Shown one piece after another: positions 1 to 9,042 of a DNA stretch of 12,500 bases. The number at the start of each line of letters is the position of its first letter. Within the stretch, counting starts at the first letter, position 1. Below the pieces are notes generated by a model. That model was not told the origin of the DNA, did not search any database, and saw only the letters and a list, made by a program, of their open reading frames with translations. The position numbers were made by a program, and so were the translations under genes. The DNA is from Actinidia chinensis (lineage: Eukaryota; Streptophyta; Magnoliopsida; Ericales; Actinidiaceae). The stretch lies in assembly GCA_009663005.1 (NCBI GenBank), contig CM018897.1, positions 2,315,832 through 2,328,331 on the forward strand, given 5' to 3'.

Positions 1-1045
1 ACGATCAGGCATCTAGAATTTACAAACGAGCCGAAAAGCAACCTCGTCTCAGTAAGAGAACTCACCACTAGAAGAAACACGGAAAACCCCCCTATAGCAT
101 TCCAAACGTCGAAGACTGGCAGTTTTGTTAATGTTGTCCTGAATGAGGCAGCTCCTGTCTACGATTTCTGGCTCGATGCAGTTTTGGAAAAATCGTGTAA
201 ACTTTCTCGATAATTATGTGCTCGGGTTTTCTTGGCGCATGGGTTCAAACATTCCGTCCATCCCACCCCTCAGGCACTCCACGTGTGTGGGCCTGATGAC
301 GTCTGCCGTCAAAGGCCACGATGGGGCAAGTGCCAATCGTAACATTCTCATAAGGTCCTCAAAGTTCTCCTATGTTGGATGCATTATTGATTTTGAGTTC
401 CATTTTCTTTCTCGGATCCTTTTTTTCGTAGCTTCAATCAAACGCTACAAAAAGGAGAAGATAGTCAACATATAAAATTGGTATAACATCCATATTATAT
501 CATCGATATGACTCACAAGGAAAGAACATTAAAAAATAAAGCTAAATTATAAATCTGCCTTAAATTAGTGTTTTCTGAGTGAATGCCAAGAAAAGTTAAC
601 TGATATATATAGCTAACCAATACCATGTAAGGGCAACCATGTTACATGGACTTAGTGTACGGTATTAGGTGCGGTGTGGTTCAAGCATCGGAACTTTCAA
701 GACTCAAAAATTTGGATATTTGATATTTGCAAGAAGTTTGGGTATGGATTAATAGGCACGGCCTAACAGTTATTGTTTTTTTTAGAGGGCATTATATATT
801 GTATAATAATTTTCGATACTATTTGTTAATTGTATTTGAAAATGTACGTGTAAATCACGGATTATTTGGAATTAAGAAACAATGTATTGGCCATTTTCTT
901 TTTCTATCTTTCAGTGTCTCACGAGAAATAAAGTGCTAGAACGGTGATTTTATCTAGCTGATTGGGCAGTGGGTTTCTTGTTGTCTCTGTGTCCTGGGAG
1001 TCTTCTTTTTTTGACGCTAGCTCTTTTTTTCCTTCAAATATTCAG
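1..1045. other. No recognisable gene
   Basis: Mixed sequence becomes AT-rich after about 370. An open frame of 110 codons (143-475, +) has no recognisable domain. A T-rich stretch at 1000-1045 could be an intron end. No RNA gene, transposon domain or strong promoter was seen. Confidence 0.5.
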
Positions 1046-1142
1046 CAAACATGTGGAGTTCAGACGTCTAACTTGGGTATGGTGGGGCGTCGTGATCACC
1101 TATCCTTACATCCAATACCCATGTCATATCTGTCGGACGCAG
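1046..1142 (+). other. Possible short exon, unknown
   Basis: A pyrimidine-rich stretch ending in TTCAG (1041-1045) precedes 97 bases that end in GCAG followed by GTACTT, a fair donor. One frame reads QTCGVQTSNLGMVGRRDHLS and on to SYLSDAG. A second frame is also open, so the coding signal is weak. I recognise no family. The sequence around it has no partner exon that I can support. Confidence 0.15.
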
Positions 1143-1746
1143 GTACTTTCGTAAAACAGAAATAGTCCATGTCATAGAAATCACACTGCAGACCACAACT
1201 TTCCAACCCAACTGGTAATGCCATTCAACCAAATAAAGCCCCCATAATTTTTGAAAATCTTTCAGACAATTGAAGCATCAGTTCAAAAGCTCTTAGACTC
1301 ATAAATGTAAGTTTAAAAAATTGACTTATGAGGTTCTCATACCCATCCATTTCCTTTCTGGCAATCTGACTATCATGGCATCAGGCATCGAATTTGTGGG
1401 GGCGTTTTACTGGCAGTATGATTTGTGCCGTGGGGGGGGGTGTGTTCTTTGTCTTCCCTCGGCTTCGTAGCATGGACCGAACCGGGGACATCGGGCATCT
1501 CGTGATATTTCTTTAAGGGAAGCAGCAGCAAGCCTGAAGAGGTTACATTATGTATCATCGGACAGACGTAAAATTGTGTGGTCTCGTCCGAGGCAGCGTC
1601 TTTGTTTGTGGGGGCCAGGATCTGACCAGGGTAAGCGTCTCCGTTATGGTCGCCTTCGCACCGGTTGGTCCCACAGGGGGCTCGGCATGGCTCGTGTTTG
1701 GTAGTGCGATGCAGCCAAGCGTCTATCTTGTCTCTGGCAGGTCTTC
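1143..1746. other. No recognisable gene; G9 run
   Basis: The sequence is AT-rich to about 1370, then more GC-rich with a G9 run at 1432-1440. ACCAGG followed by GTAAGC near 1630 resembles a splice donor, but no supported exon could be attached to it. Confidence 0.45.
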
Positions 1747-1887
1747 ATGACTGATAGTGTGGAGGGTAGGTTAGGTATCTCAGCACGCGAGAAGGGTTTT
1801 GGCAAAACATTTCTGGGTTTAGAGCTAATAATGTTAGTTAGGAGAAACAACTTCCTGATGCAAACCACTGATCTAAGTGTTTCTTAA
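1747..1887 (+). other. Short ORF of 46 codons, unknown
   Basis: An ATG at 1747 opens a frame of 46 codons ending in TAA. It reads MTDSVEGRLGISAREKGFGK and then a more hydrophobic segment (FLGLELIMLV) followed by RRNNFLMQTTDLSVS. It follows an acceptor-like CTCTGGCAG at 1732-1740, so it could be a terminal exon. The composition is protein-like, but the length is within chance and no family is recognised. Confidence 0.15.
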
Positions 1888-2322
1888 TTTATCGACAAGA
1901 GAGACAAGCCGAGTCCTTATCCCAATTTCTTGCTCTATTCGACCATGTCAATAACTCTATTCCTGCTATCTTTCCTATGAGAAGCCTTGGTTCAAATTTG
2001 GTGACCACTTCAACATGAAATCCCCAGCCTTTGTGATGTGATTACGCGTGGGGAGCAGGGATACCGTTGGCGCCGGACTGGTCTGGGGTCCACAGTAAAG
2101 CTGGTCATCCCCTAAATTCTTGAGAATCGGAATTAGACTCTGTGGTGGTTTATTGCTGGTTGATATGCTCATCCGTATTGGAACTGACATTGGATACATA
2201 CGGCTAGTGAAAGTGGAAGGTTGAGCCACAATCTGGGGTAAGCTTGAAAAACTCATCTCTTCTCGCCATTCAATGAGGCTAACCAAATAACACTTTCTTA
2301 TCGTCCAGTTCCGCAAGTCGCC
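1888..2322. other. Unassigned sequence with minus-strand open frame
   Basis: A 125-codon frame runs on the minus strand from 2352 to 1975. Its product begins MPHGGWDAGHGDLRNW and contains no motif I know. I would not call it a gene without expression or homology evidence. Confidence 0.4.
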
Positions 2323-2592
2323 ATGTCCCGCGTCCCAGCCACCGTGTGGCATTTGGGATATGCACGAGGTTTGGCCCTTGCATTAAGGAGTGAATTACAC
2401 GAGATCGGGCCTTCTAAAGGGATACCACATGGACGGCCGTATCCTTTCTACACCCCGATCAATCCAGATTTCTACTGGGTTCTCGTACCGCAGTGGTCGA
2501 GATATGAGACCAACGCGAGAGGGGGGTTTGCACAAGCAGGGGTGCCGTCTTTTGACTTATATATTCTGAATCCTCCTGGCTCTGCTGCCTAG
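2323..2592 (+). CDS. Unassigned 89-codon ORF
   Basis: The frame opens with an ATG having G at -3 and closes at a TAG (2590-2592). The product begins MSRVPATVWHLGYARGLALA and is rich in Pro, Tyr and Arg, with no recognised domain, signal peptide or membrane segment. A 125-codon minus-strand frame (1975-2352) overlaps its start. Neither can be preferred, and both lengths are possible by chance in 12.5 kb. It is listed because the sequence here is less AT-rich than its surroundings. Confidence 0.12.
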   Translation: MSRVPATVWHLGYARGLALALRSELHEIGPSKGIPHGRPYPFYTPINPDFYWVLVPQWSRYETNARGGFAQAGVPSFDLYILNPPGSAA

Positions 2593-3629
2593 TTGCTTGC
2601 CATCTGGAAAAACAAGTTGCGGCTCGGCTCAAAGTGTGTGCTGCGGGGGTGGGGTGGGGGGGACGATGATGTCTTGTCTCGATGTCTTGTGGATTCCATC
2701 AACTCTTTTCCTCACGAGATTGGACTGTTACAAAAATGTGGCCCTTTCTCATTGATACTGGCCAAAAAACATGAATCAAGAGTTTCCCGTAACTGGGTTT
2801 GTAGAAAAAAACTTGTAGACCAGCAAAGCTTCATCTTAGGTGGCTAACAAGTGGATAATTCTGTGGATTGTTATTGGGGCGGTATCAGGGGGGTGGAGGT
2901 AGAAAGGTGTCTTGGTGCGGGGGGGGCCGCTCACAATACAACAACAGGTTCACAAACACTCGTAGAGTGTAACTAGTGGGGTACCGCGTTGGTCATAAAA
3001 TGCTCTGTGATTTTTGCACGTCTCTTTTTTCTTCCAATTGAACGTCCCTTTTTTGCCTATTCGGGTGAATTTACTAATACCTCTTCACATTACTCTAAGT
3101 ATTTTTTTCACCACATAGAAGGACATTTTGTGATAACTTCAAACTTCACCATAATAAAGACAAAAGAAGTGTATAAATCACTAGCCTAGTAGCCTTCATA
3201 AAATCACATGTTTCCTGTGTATAAATCTACATGTGCGTATGCGAACACGAAAAGGATTAAAAAACAAAACCAGAATCATTTCTTCAAGGCACAATTCATG
3301 TGACAAAATCATTTCTCCTTTAAAAATTTTATGCCTCAACAAATTCCCATGTTGACCGTTGTAACCATTTTCTCCCTCGATTAATATATTCAATCAAAAA
3401 TTCATTTTGCTTTAGAGAGAATAAAAATGAATAGATTCGCATAACTAATGCTTTCCTTCTCTTTCTCTGCCTCTTTTGTCGATGTATGTGCAATATTAAA
3501 CAAATTTGAAAGGTTGTTGCATTACTTACTTTTGATTATGCCCATAAGATTTGTGAGTGATTTGCCCGAAATCTACCCTGTGATCAACCAATTAGCAACA
3601 CCTCAGGAATCTAATCAGAGAATTAAATG
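2593..3629. other. Gene-free AT-rich sequence with G-rich spots
   Basis: G-rich spots occur at 2643-2660 and 2877-2926 (including a G8 run at 2919-2926). From 2985 to 3625 the sequence is AT-rich with short frames only. No repeat, RNA gene or domain was recognised. Confidence 0.5.
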
Positions 3630-3727
3630 TCTGTGTCGAGGCGGCGTCCCGCACCGGGGAGCGCCCCACCCACCCGGGGTTGGTTGGGGACCTCTCGGCC
3701 TCACACATCCCCCACAAAAAAAAAAAA
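3630..3727 (+). mobile_element. Possible small tRNA-derived SINE with A12 tail
   Basis: A GC-rich island of about 90 bases sits in AT-rich surroundings and ends in CCCCCAC followed by 12 A residues (3716-3727). TGTCGAGGCGG (3634-3644) fits the RNA polymerase III A box TRGCNNRGYGG with one mismatch. GGTTGGTTGGG (3678-3688) is a poor B box, but it lies exactly 44 bases after the A box start, as in tRNA genes. No convincing target duplication was found. The alternative is an unrelated GC-rich segment with a chance A-tract. Confidence 0.25.
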
Positions 3728-4873
3728 TTTACGCGTTAAGATGTGTTACTTTTTCTGGAAACTGGATGCAAGCATTGGCAGAAACTTACGGCATAGTCAT
3801 GTTATAGTATTTACCGGGTTTTTCCACTCCTCTTTCTTGAGACTTTCTGGAGACAAGCGACAAAACATCATCCAAAATCGCCCGTAGATCAAATTGAACT
3901 GCCTCAAGCTCGAGCTACCAATTCAATCTTTGCTGATCCAAAACCTTGTTTTATCATTCGAAATGAGAGCTTTCACTGCCCTGCGTGCCATCTGACATAG
4001 TCTTGTTGATGGCACCTCTAGATCTTGTCCTAAGCCATATGCAACATTCCTGTTGAATAAAATATTTAGCTGTCATCACAACCCCTTCATTTTTCTTCCC
4101 CCATATTTTTTAAAACTATTTCTACATATCGGCAAACCCTTTTACTTCTAATTGTGAGCATTGACCATTGAAATGGACTTAAACAGCTACAAAGGAATAA
4201 CAAAACTTACACCTACGACACCGTTGTCATGGTGGTTTCTGTATCTCATGGGACACGCTAGCAGGAACTTTACCATTGATGGCTGCCTATTACCGATTGT
4301 AACCACAGTAGCTTAGGTTGATTTCCTAAATAGAAGGTTTGATGAACAAGAAAACCCTAACGAGGCTTGTCAAATACCTTGTTGATTTAGCAACATCAGC
4401 AGCTTCAGGCTCCGGTTTCCGTGTGAGCGTGCCATCATCTCCTGCACCGGAAATCATCCTCACTGGTGGCTGATGGGGTCGATTCAGGCTGTGTGTCATG
4501 GGATATATGTGCGGCAGGGCGAGAAGAAAGTGAGCAGGTGTGACATGGTTCACACAGTGATCGCCTATGGAGGATTGTTCAGTTAGTGACTCGGGAGTAC
4601 CATGGCGCACGTTGGGTTGTTGTTGTTTGAATCTGTGTGGTTTGTCGAAGAACAAATTTATCTAACTATCACCGATACGTGTACATATCTTGTGGGGTGG
4701 CGCGTTTCTTTATCGGGATTTCTGTCCATCCGATTGAGAATGCCAAAGTTCTAAAAAACAATCTAGTGATAGGAAAGATTAAATGCAATCACGCTAGCAC
4801 CGGTGGGCTGCAATGGCATCGGGGTCATTTTTTCCGTCAACGGCCTTAGGATTCCCCAAAGGTTAGCGTTTGC
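3728..4873. other. No recognisable gene
   Basis: AT-rich to about 4330, then mixed. A 109-codon minus-strand frame (4326-4655) starts MFFDKPHRFKQQQPNVRHGT and has no known motif. No splice-supported exon or transposon domain was seen. Confidence 0.5.
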
Positions 4874-4896
4874 GGGGGGGGGGGGGGGGGGGGGGG
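4874..4896 (+). repeat. G23 homopolymer
   Basis: Twenty-three consecutive G residues sit in otherwise ordinary sequence, preceded by GTTTGC and followed by CGTAGAC. It lies outside the retroelement, so it is not explained by Gag glycine codons. The length is likely unreliable. Confidence 0.85.
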
Positions 4897-5410
4897 CGTA
4901 GACATTGCTGTTAACCCAGTGGCGATATGATACATTTGAGCCATGATCATCTGGTATCATGTGTTGCAATAGATGTCGCGTGGACTCATATGATGGGGGT
5001 ACACGTTCCTCAAGGGGAGGTTGTGTTTTGTGTTTGCTTGTTAAGTTGGTTGAATAACTTTTCTCCACAAGTGATTTGTTCCGATATCTTCCAAAAAAAC
5101 ACCTCACCCAGATACCTGCTTTTGGCAGCGGGTGAAACATTACAACGACTTTTTCGTACCCAATTTTCAAACTTTTTCTGTTTTTTTCTAACCTTGCCTC
5201 TGCATCCTTAAAATTCTATTGCATCCAGTTCACTTAAGGGTTCATCAAGAGTCCTTTCACGTCGCTGATTTTACTTTTTCAGATGATCTTTCAAGGTTTT
5301 TTTTGTTCCTATAGACGCTATCTTGCGCAGAACTTCACTTCTACTATTGCCTCACCCAGTTTATCCGGTTTAAGAGTAACATAAGCTGTGATTTATGGCA
5401 AGACACTTAC
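4897..5410. other. No supported gene; possible minus-strand intron
   Basis: Minus-strand frames in 4763-5170 are inflated by the poly-G run, which reads as polyproline. Sequence just below 5411 would be intron if the candidate exon at 5411-5576 is real. Otherwise nothing is recognised. Confidence 0.4.
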
Positions 5411-5576
5411 CTCAGTTGCTTGAACCTCTCTTCTGGTGTTGCACTTGAAGGGAGACTGTCTTGTAAGACAGCGAAGTTAATACTCTCCAAGGCGATTTGA
5501 TTCGAGTGCATAAAAAGGACAGTTGGAGAGCCACCCTTTCCCGATGCTCTTGCCGCAGCACATTTTCACGATCTTC
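5411..5576 (-). pseudogene. Candidate exon remnant, unknown protein
   Basis: Read on the minus strand, this 166-base stretch is bounded by an acceptor-like ACCAACAG (5577-5584) and ends in GAG followed by GTAAGT, a consensus plant 5' splice site. One frame begins EDRENVLRQEHRERVALQL, highly charged and helix-like. A second frame carries VLFMHSNQIALESINFAVLQ and then ATPEERFKQLR up to the donor. A single frame change would be needed to join them, so the exon is broken or misread. I do not recognise the protein. The next minus-strand piece, RERTLDEPLSELDAIEF (5208-5261), may be a later exon but lacks a clear acceptor in frame. The window has many frameshifts, so error is as likely as decay. Confidence 0.25.
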
Positions 5577-6768
5577 CTGTTGGTACAATCAATTTCTTTC
5601 ATTCATTATCACAGGTACTTCTCCTAAAGAATGTTTCTTCTTTTTGGCTTAGTACAATTCTGGTCAATTCTGCCATTTGATTAAAAATCAGCTTCCCCGT
5701 GAAACTAGGTAGTCTGCTCTGGCAAGATCGGATCCGAGCAAATCACTATATTTTGTTATTGTTAGAGTGTGGTTATCGAATATCTGCAGAAAAGGACAAC
5801 TTCTTCCTCTAAACGTTGGTAAAAGATCAAATTTCGCTAAAAAAACCCATAACTATAGAGGACAATAGACGAAGATTCACATTGCACAAACAATGACGCA
5901 CACTCTTACTCGATGGAAACCACATTCGAAATTGTATCATGCTTCTGTGCAACGATAATGGGGTCATATTCCTTCTGTATCGGGGGATGGCTTCCAAGGC
6001 TTCTGGGCTGGTACTCGTCCTTATGGCAGGGGTTTTGTTCGAGAGTTATCATCCTCTAATCATCATCCTTATGTTGCGTGGGTCTCAAATTGTTCCCTTT
6101 CGGAGTATCAGTAAACCCTCACGAGGCATATGCACAAATGCCCACAAACCACTCGCTTAAGAGGCTTTCGAATGCAGTTCTTTCCGTGATCCCCGATCGT
6201 CGCAAAGACTCACTTGCTTCAGAAAGCCTTGTTTTGTTTTTCCAGATAAGGAAAATAAGAAGTCGAATTCTTTCTGAATCAAGCTACAACATGTACTATT
6301 CTCAACCACGTTTGAATTAATGCACTACAAACACAACCATTATATCATTGCCAATATAGGTTGTGGTTTGACTCATGGGTTTGGGGACGGATTTTTACAA
6401 AGGGGAGAGGTGAAAAACAATAAGGATAGACAGAAGATCAAAGCCGTGAATTAGAGTGTAGAAGGATGCATTTTTCTTGTAAAGCTACAAATTCATAGCA
6501 TGTGAAGGATTTAAACTTAAACTCACATCCTATTAAATTAGTTCAAATCCATCAACTATAATTCCAAACATTCCACTGTTACAATTCCTATATAATGCTA
6601 TCATATTCTGTCATTTTGTGCTATTCTCTATTGAATAATTAATGCACTCATCCCCTTCCATTTACAGTCCAACATCTAATCCACATATATAAGAATATTG
6701 TGGAACCTAAGAGCATGATGCGATGACTATATGGAATGCCATGAGAAGTAGCAAAGACGGCGCTCAAG
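5577..6768. other. Upstream flank of the retroelement, no recognisable gene
   Basis: Frames of 73 and 80 codons (5939-6160 and 6078-6320, +) read partly protein-like but match nothing I know. From 6300 the sequence is AT-rich, contains the small inverted repeat at 6328-6370, and runs to the LTR. Confidence 0.45.
6328..6370. repeat. Short inverted repeat (hairpin)
   Basis: CAAACACAACC (6328-6338) pairs with GGTTGTGGTTTG (6359-6370) with one unpaired base, around a 20-base AT-rich loop. It does not extend outward. It lies about 400 bases upstream of the retroelement in gene-free sequence. It could be the remnant of a small inverted-repeat element or chance. Confidence 0.5.
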
Positions 6769-6999
6769 AGTTGGAAGGTATACGCAAGGATTTGTTTCCT
6801 AATTTTACAGTTAGGAAACTTTCTTAATTTACTTCAGGAACTTGTCTTAATTTCCTTATCTTAATAGGTCATGTTGCCATGTGTTATTAGAAGCTTTTTC
6901 CTTTATTTAGTTTTCCTTATTTCTAGCCTTAGGTTTAGTACTATATTGAGGTGTGTGGTGACTAATAATATTTAAGAGCCTTTTACATATTCTTCTTCT
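6769..6999 (+). repeat. 5' long terminal repeat of the copia element
   Basis: This repeat is matched by a second copy beginning at 9919. Shared blocks include GTTGGAAGGTA (6770-6780; 10 of 11 identical to 9920-9930), AGGTCATGTTG (6866-6876; exact at 10048-10058), a following stretch rich in TTTTCCTTAT, and a TATA-like TATTTAAG (6969-6976) with the same downstream TTTACAT...TTCTT segment. The TATA-like box about 30 bases from the end fits the LTR core promoter that starts the genomic transcript. The terminal TG is degraded: 6769-6770 reads AG where the 3' copy reads TG. The right edge is set by the primer-binding site that follows immediately. Confidence 0.82.
6969..6976 (+). promoter_or_regulatory. 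TATA-like box of the 5' LTR
   Basis: TATTTAAG is conserved at the equivalent place in the 3' LTR (TATATTTAAG, 10185-10194) although neighbouring sequence has diverged. In plant copia LTRs a motif of this kind is the core promoter for the full-length RNA. Whether it is still active cannot be seen from sequence. Confidence 0.5.
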
Positions 7000-7012
7000 T
7001 TGTATCAGAGCC
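7000..7012 (+). other. Primer-binding site for initiator tRNA-Met
   Basis: TTGTATCAGAGCC matches 12 of 13 positions of TGGTATCAGAGCC, the complement of the 3' end of plant initiator tRNA-Met. This is the usual minus-strand primer of Ty1/copia elements. It lies directly after the 5' LTR, where reverse transcription starts, and it fixes both the LTR boundary and the element's orientation. Confidence 0.88.
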
Positions 7013-7177
7013 TATAAATCCCTAGCCTTATCTTGCCTCTACAGCACCCAAACCCCTAAATCCAATAGCCACCAACGCAGCGCACCACCTCCAAGCCTCC
7101 TGCGCACCTTGGACAGCCACCTGCGGCCTCCACCAGACAGCCACCCCACCTGCCTGCGCAGCCCCTGCGAACAACAG

Positions 7178-7380
7178 CCACCAACCCAGCCTCCTGCGGC
7201 AGCCTCTGTTCAGCCCCTGCTCACCAACAGCCACATGCCACCAACCCAGGCCTCCTGCGCAGCCCTGTTGCAGCCGCACCTGCGGCAGCCACCATGCCAG
7301 GAACCAGACAGCCCCCAGCCTCCTGCGCTACCCTATAAAGTTATACTCAATCATAAGCCCACCAACCCAGCCTCTGCCCG
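7178..7380 (+). repeat. Imperfect repeats in the leader (core CCACCAACCCAGCC)
   Basis: The core recurs at 7178-7199 (ends CTCCTGCGG), 7238-7259 (one extra G before CCTCCTGCG) and 7358-7380 (truncated, ends CTCTGCCCG). Shorter CAGCC and CTGCG units fill the gaps. The spacing is irregular (60 and 120 bases between starts), so this is a degenerate repeat cluster rather than a clean tandem array. Confidence 0.7.
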
Positions 7381-7595
7381 TGCAGTCCGAGCCCCAGTCC
7401 CGTGCAGCCCAGTCCCCGCAACAGCCCGTGCAGCGCCCTCGTACAAAGCCCCGTCCAGCCCCTATCCGTGAAATCCATCCAGCCACACGCAGTTCCCTGC
7501 ACAGCCCTGTGCAGCCTCGATTGGTATTGGCCCCCCTCCAACCCAGTCCAGTCCCAGTCCCTGCAGCCCTGGTCAGTTTAAGTAGAGGTTCTAAA

Positions 7596-7596
<1 letters not shown>

Positions 7597-7630
<34 letters not shown>
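7597..7630 (+). repeat. A34 homopolymer upstream of gag
   Basis: There are 34 consecutive A residues between the C-rich leader and the gag start. Such tracts occur in some plant copia leaders. A run this long is also hard to sequence, so its exact length is uncertain. It could alternatively mark the tail of a small retroposed insertion, but no target duplication was found. Confidence 0.85.
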
Positions 7631-7633
<3 letters not shown>

Positions 7634-7678
7634 TACAATTTCGATTAAATTTTTGTACGAATTGATTCTTGGTAGTGT

Positions 7679-8950
7679 ATGGCCGTGACTCACTCAAAGA
7701 AGTTGTTCCCAGCCCATAATGGTTCCGGTTCCTAGCCCGTAGTTCGCTGTGGGTTGCTCGGGGGGTGGGGGTGGTGGGGGATTGCGGGTGCTGTGCATTC
7801 TCAACCGGCTCAACGTTTTATGAGCGTGTTGTTGATGGAGGAACTTCCAGCTTGGTCTCGTTCTTTTCAGCTTTACCTTGGGTGGAAACGCAAGAACCCG
7901 TTGGATTTCTGGAAAGGAACCAAAACCTTTGCTTATCTGATCCCAAGTTTGATGAATGGGTTTCATATAACTGTATTATCTTGGGTTGATGTTCAACTCG
8001 ATGAGGATCCGAGTCTATCACATGTTTAATTGTAACCATGAAACCGTTCATGGGTTTTGGACTGCCGTTGACCCCTAGATGATGCCCATAGCCCGCATGA
8101 GTCCCGAATTTTTTGAGCTCTACCGAGAGTTCTCTCATGCCCTCGAGACATCCTATAACTTTCTTTCCTGTTGCTGATTTTTTTGGTGGTATCTTCAGAC
8201 TATTGATGGGAGACTTAGTGCCCAATACGAGCCACTTCGTGTATTCCCTAGTGATGGAGCAGTGGAATCCAAACGCCTTGAAATCGTCGACAATACTATC
8301 ATTTTGTTGATGGGTTTAAAAATCTGAGTTTTGAGATCTCTTCTGCACGTCAGATTTTAACACATCACCCCTGCCTTCCTTATATGGAGGGTGTTCGTTT
8401 TGTGCTATTTGGGTGGGGGGTGTGGATGGGGGGTGTGTGTGGAGAGCGGGGGGGGGTGCAGGTGTCTTGGTCGGGTAGTTTGGTTTAGGCGCATGGGCTG
8501 CTTGCACGGTGAGGCTACCCGAGTCCTCTTCTATTGTTCCAGAACAGAGGGCCTTTGCCGCTAGCCAAGGGGGGCTGGGGGGGGGGGGGGGGGGGGCACG
8601 GGGTAGCTGCGACCTATATGTGGTCGGGACTGTGTCGTCAAGCCTGGTTCATGGCTTAGGGGTGAGGTGCGGGGGTGGTTTGGGTTGTGCGTTGCGATGG
8701 TGCCTGGAGGGGTTTTGAAGGTGCATGCAGTGTGTTCCGCGTGGGGCCTCCGTGTGTGGGGTGTGGGGTCGTGGGGTGGGGGTGTGTGGTATGGCGCGGC
8801 ATGTGTGGGGTGGTCGTAGGTAATGGGGACTCTCGGAACTGCAACTGTTGCGAAGTGGATTCCAGTGCCATTCTAATTTACCGACCCGATTTCTTCAAGA
8901 TACTGCATAGCATTGGATGTCGACCTGCCATACTACACTCCTATGGTACC
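7679..8950 (+). pseudogene. gag: Broken Ty1/copia gag (capsid/nucleocapsid)
   Basis: Gag packages the element RNA into cytoplasmic particles. The likely start is the ATG at 7679 (MAVTHS), just after the leader. Recognisable pieces in order are WSRSFQLYLGWKRK (7853-7894), DPKFDEWVSYNCIILG (7939-7986), NSM...RVYHMF...HETVHGFWTA (from 7983), EFFELYREFSHA (from about 8106), VADFFGG, QYEPL...FPSDGAVESKR (8223-8283), RQILTHHPCLPY (near 8348-8383), SSSIVPEQRAFAAS (8527-8568) and a zinc-knuckle start CNCC (8840-8851). All match the copia Gag (UBN2-type) pattern. The pieces use all three frames: frame changes fall near 7900 and 7983 and again around 8170-8220, with a TAG at about 8077. A G20 run interrupts the glycine-rich linker. 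The later Cys/His ligands of the knuckle cannot be found. It is nonfunctional as read. Confidence 0.85.
8577..8596 (+). repeat. G20 homopolymer inside gag
   Basis: Twenty consecutive G residues follow AFAASQGG, where copia Gag has a glycine-rich linker, so a GGN-rich codon stretch is expected. Its collapse to pure G may be a slippage mutation or a sequencing error. Surrounding sequence (8400-8830) is also unusually G/T-rich. Confidence 0.85.
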
Positions 8951-9042
8951 AAAAAATTTAACAAATCAGGCCGAGGTCAGGGGAATTGTTGCCAGAATCC
9001 ATCTTTAATCAGGCGCTTGATGGGTCGCCTCATATTTAAATT
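8951..9042 (+). other. Deletion junction replacing protease, integrase and RT
   Basis: About 90 bases separate the last Gag-like residues from the first RNase H-like residues. I recognise no protease DSG, integrase HHCC/DDE or reverse transcriptase YVDD motif in it, in any frame. A full element would have roughly 2.5-3 kb here. Either one large internal deletion or successive deletions removed pol. Confidence 0.65.

Larger units (their letters stand above)
7013..7678 (+). other. Retroelement leader: C-rich diverged repeats and an A-tract
   Basis: The stretch between the primer-binding site and the first gag-like ATG is strikingly rich in C and poor in G on this strand. It is built of imperfect repeats around CCACCAACCCAGCCTCCTGCG, with clear copies at 7178-7199 and 7238-7259, a shorter one at 7358-7380 and a degenerate one near 7068-7106. 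Overlapping forward frames can be read here as Pro/Gln/Ser-rich peptides (7109-7471 and 7380-7688), but these reflect the repeat composition and show no domain. C-rich leaders upstream of gag occur in plant copia elements and are thought to act in RNA packaging or translation; that role is inference here. The leader ends with 34 consecutive A residues, 49 bases before the ATG at 7679. Confidence 0.7.

Noticed and set aside
4763..5170. Minus-strand frame of 135 codons with a polyproline segment
   Set aside because: The polyproline is the G23 run read backwards. The run length is unreliable and the remaining residues match no known family.
5456..5471. CTGTCTT/AAGACAG hairpin with a 2-base loop
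   Set aside because: Seven base pairs only, inside a candidate exon, with no U-tract or other regulatory context.
7328..7693. Minus-strand frame of 121 codons with a polyphenylalanine run
   Set aside because: The run is the complement of the A34 tract and the rest mirrors the C-rich leader. It is a shadow frame without a domain.
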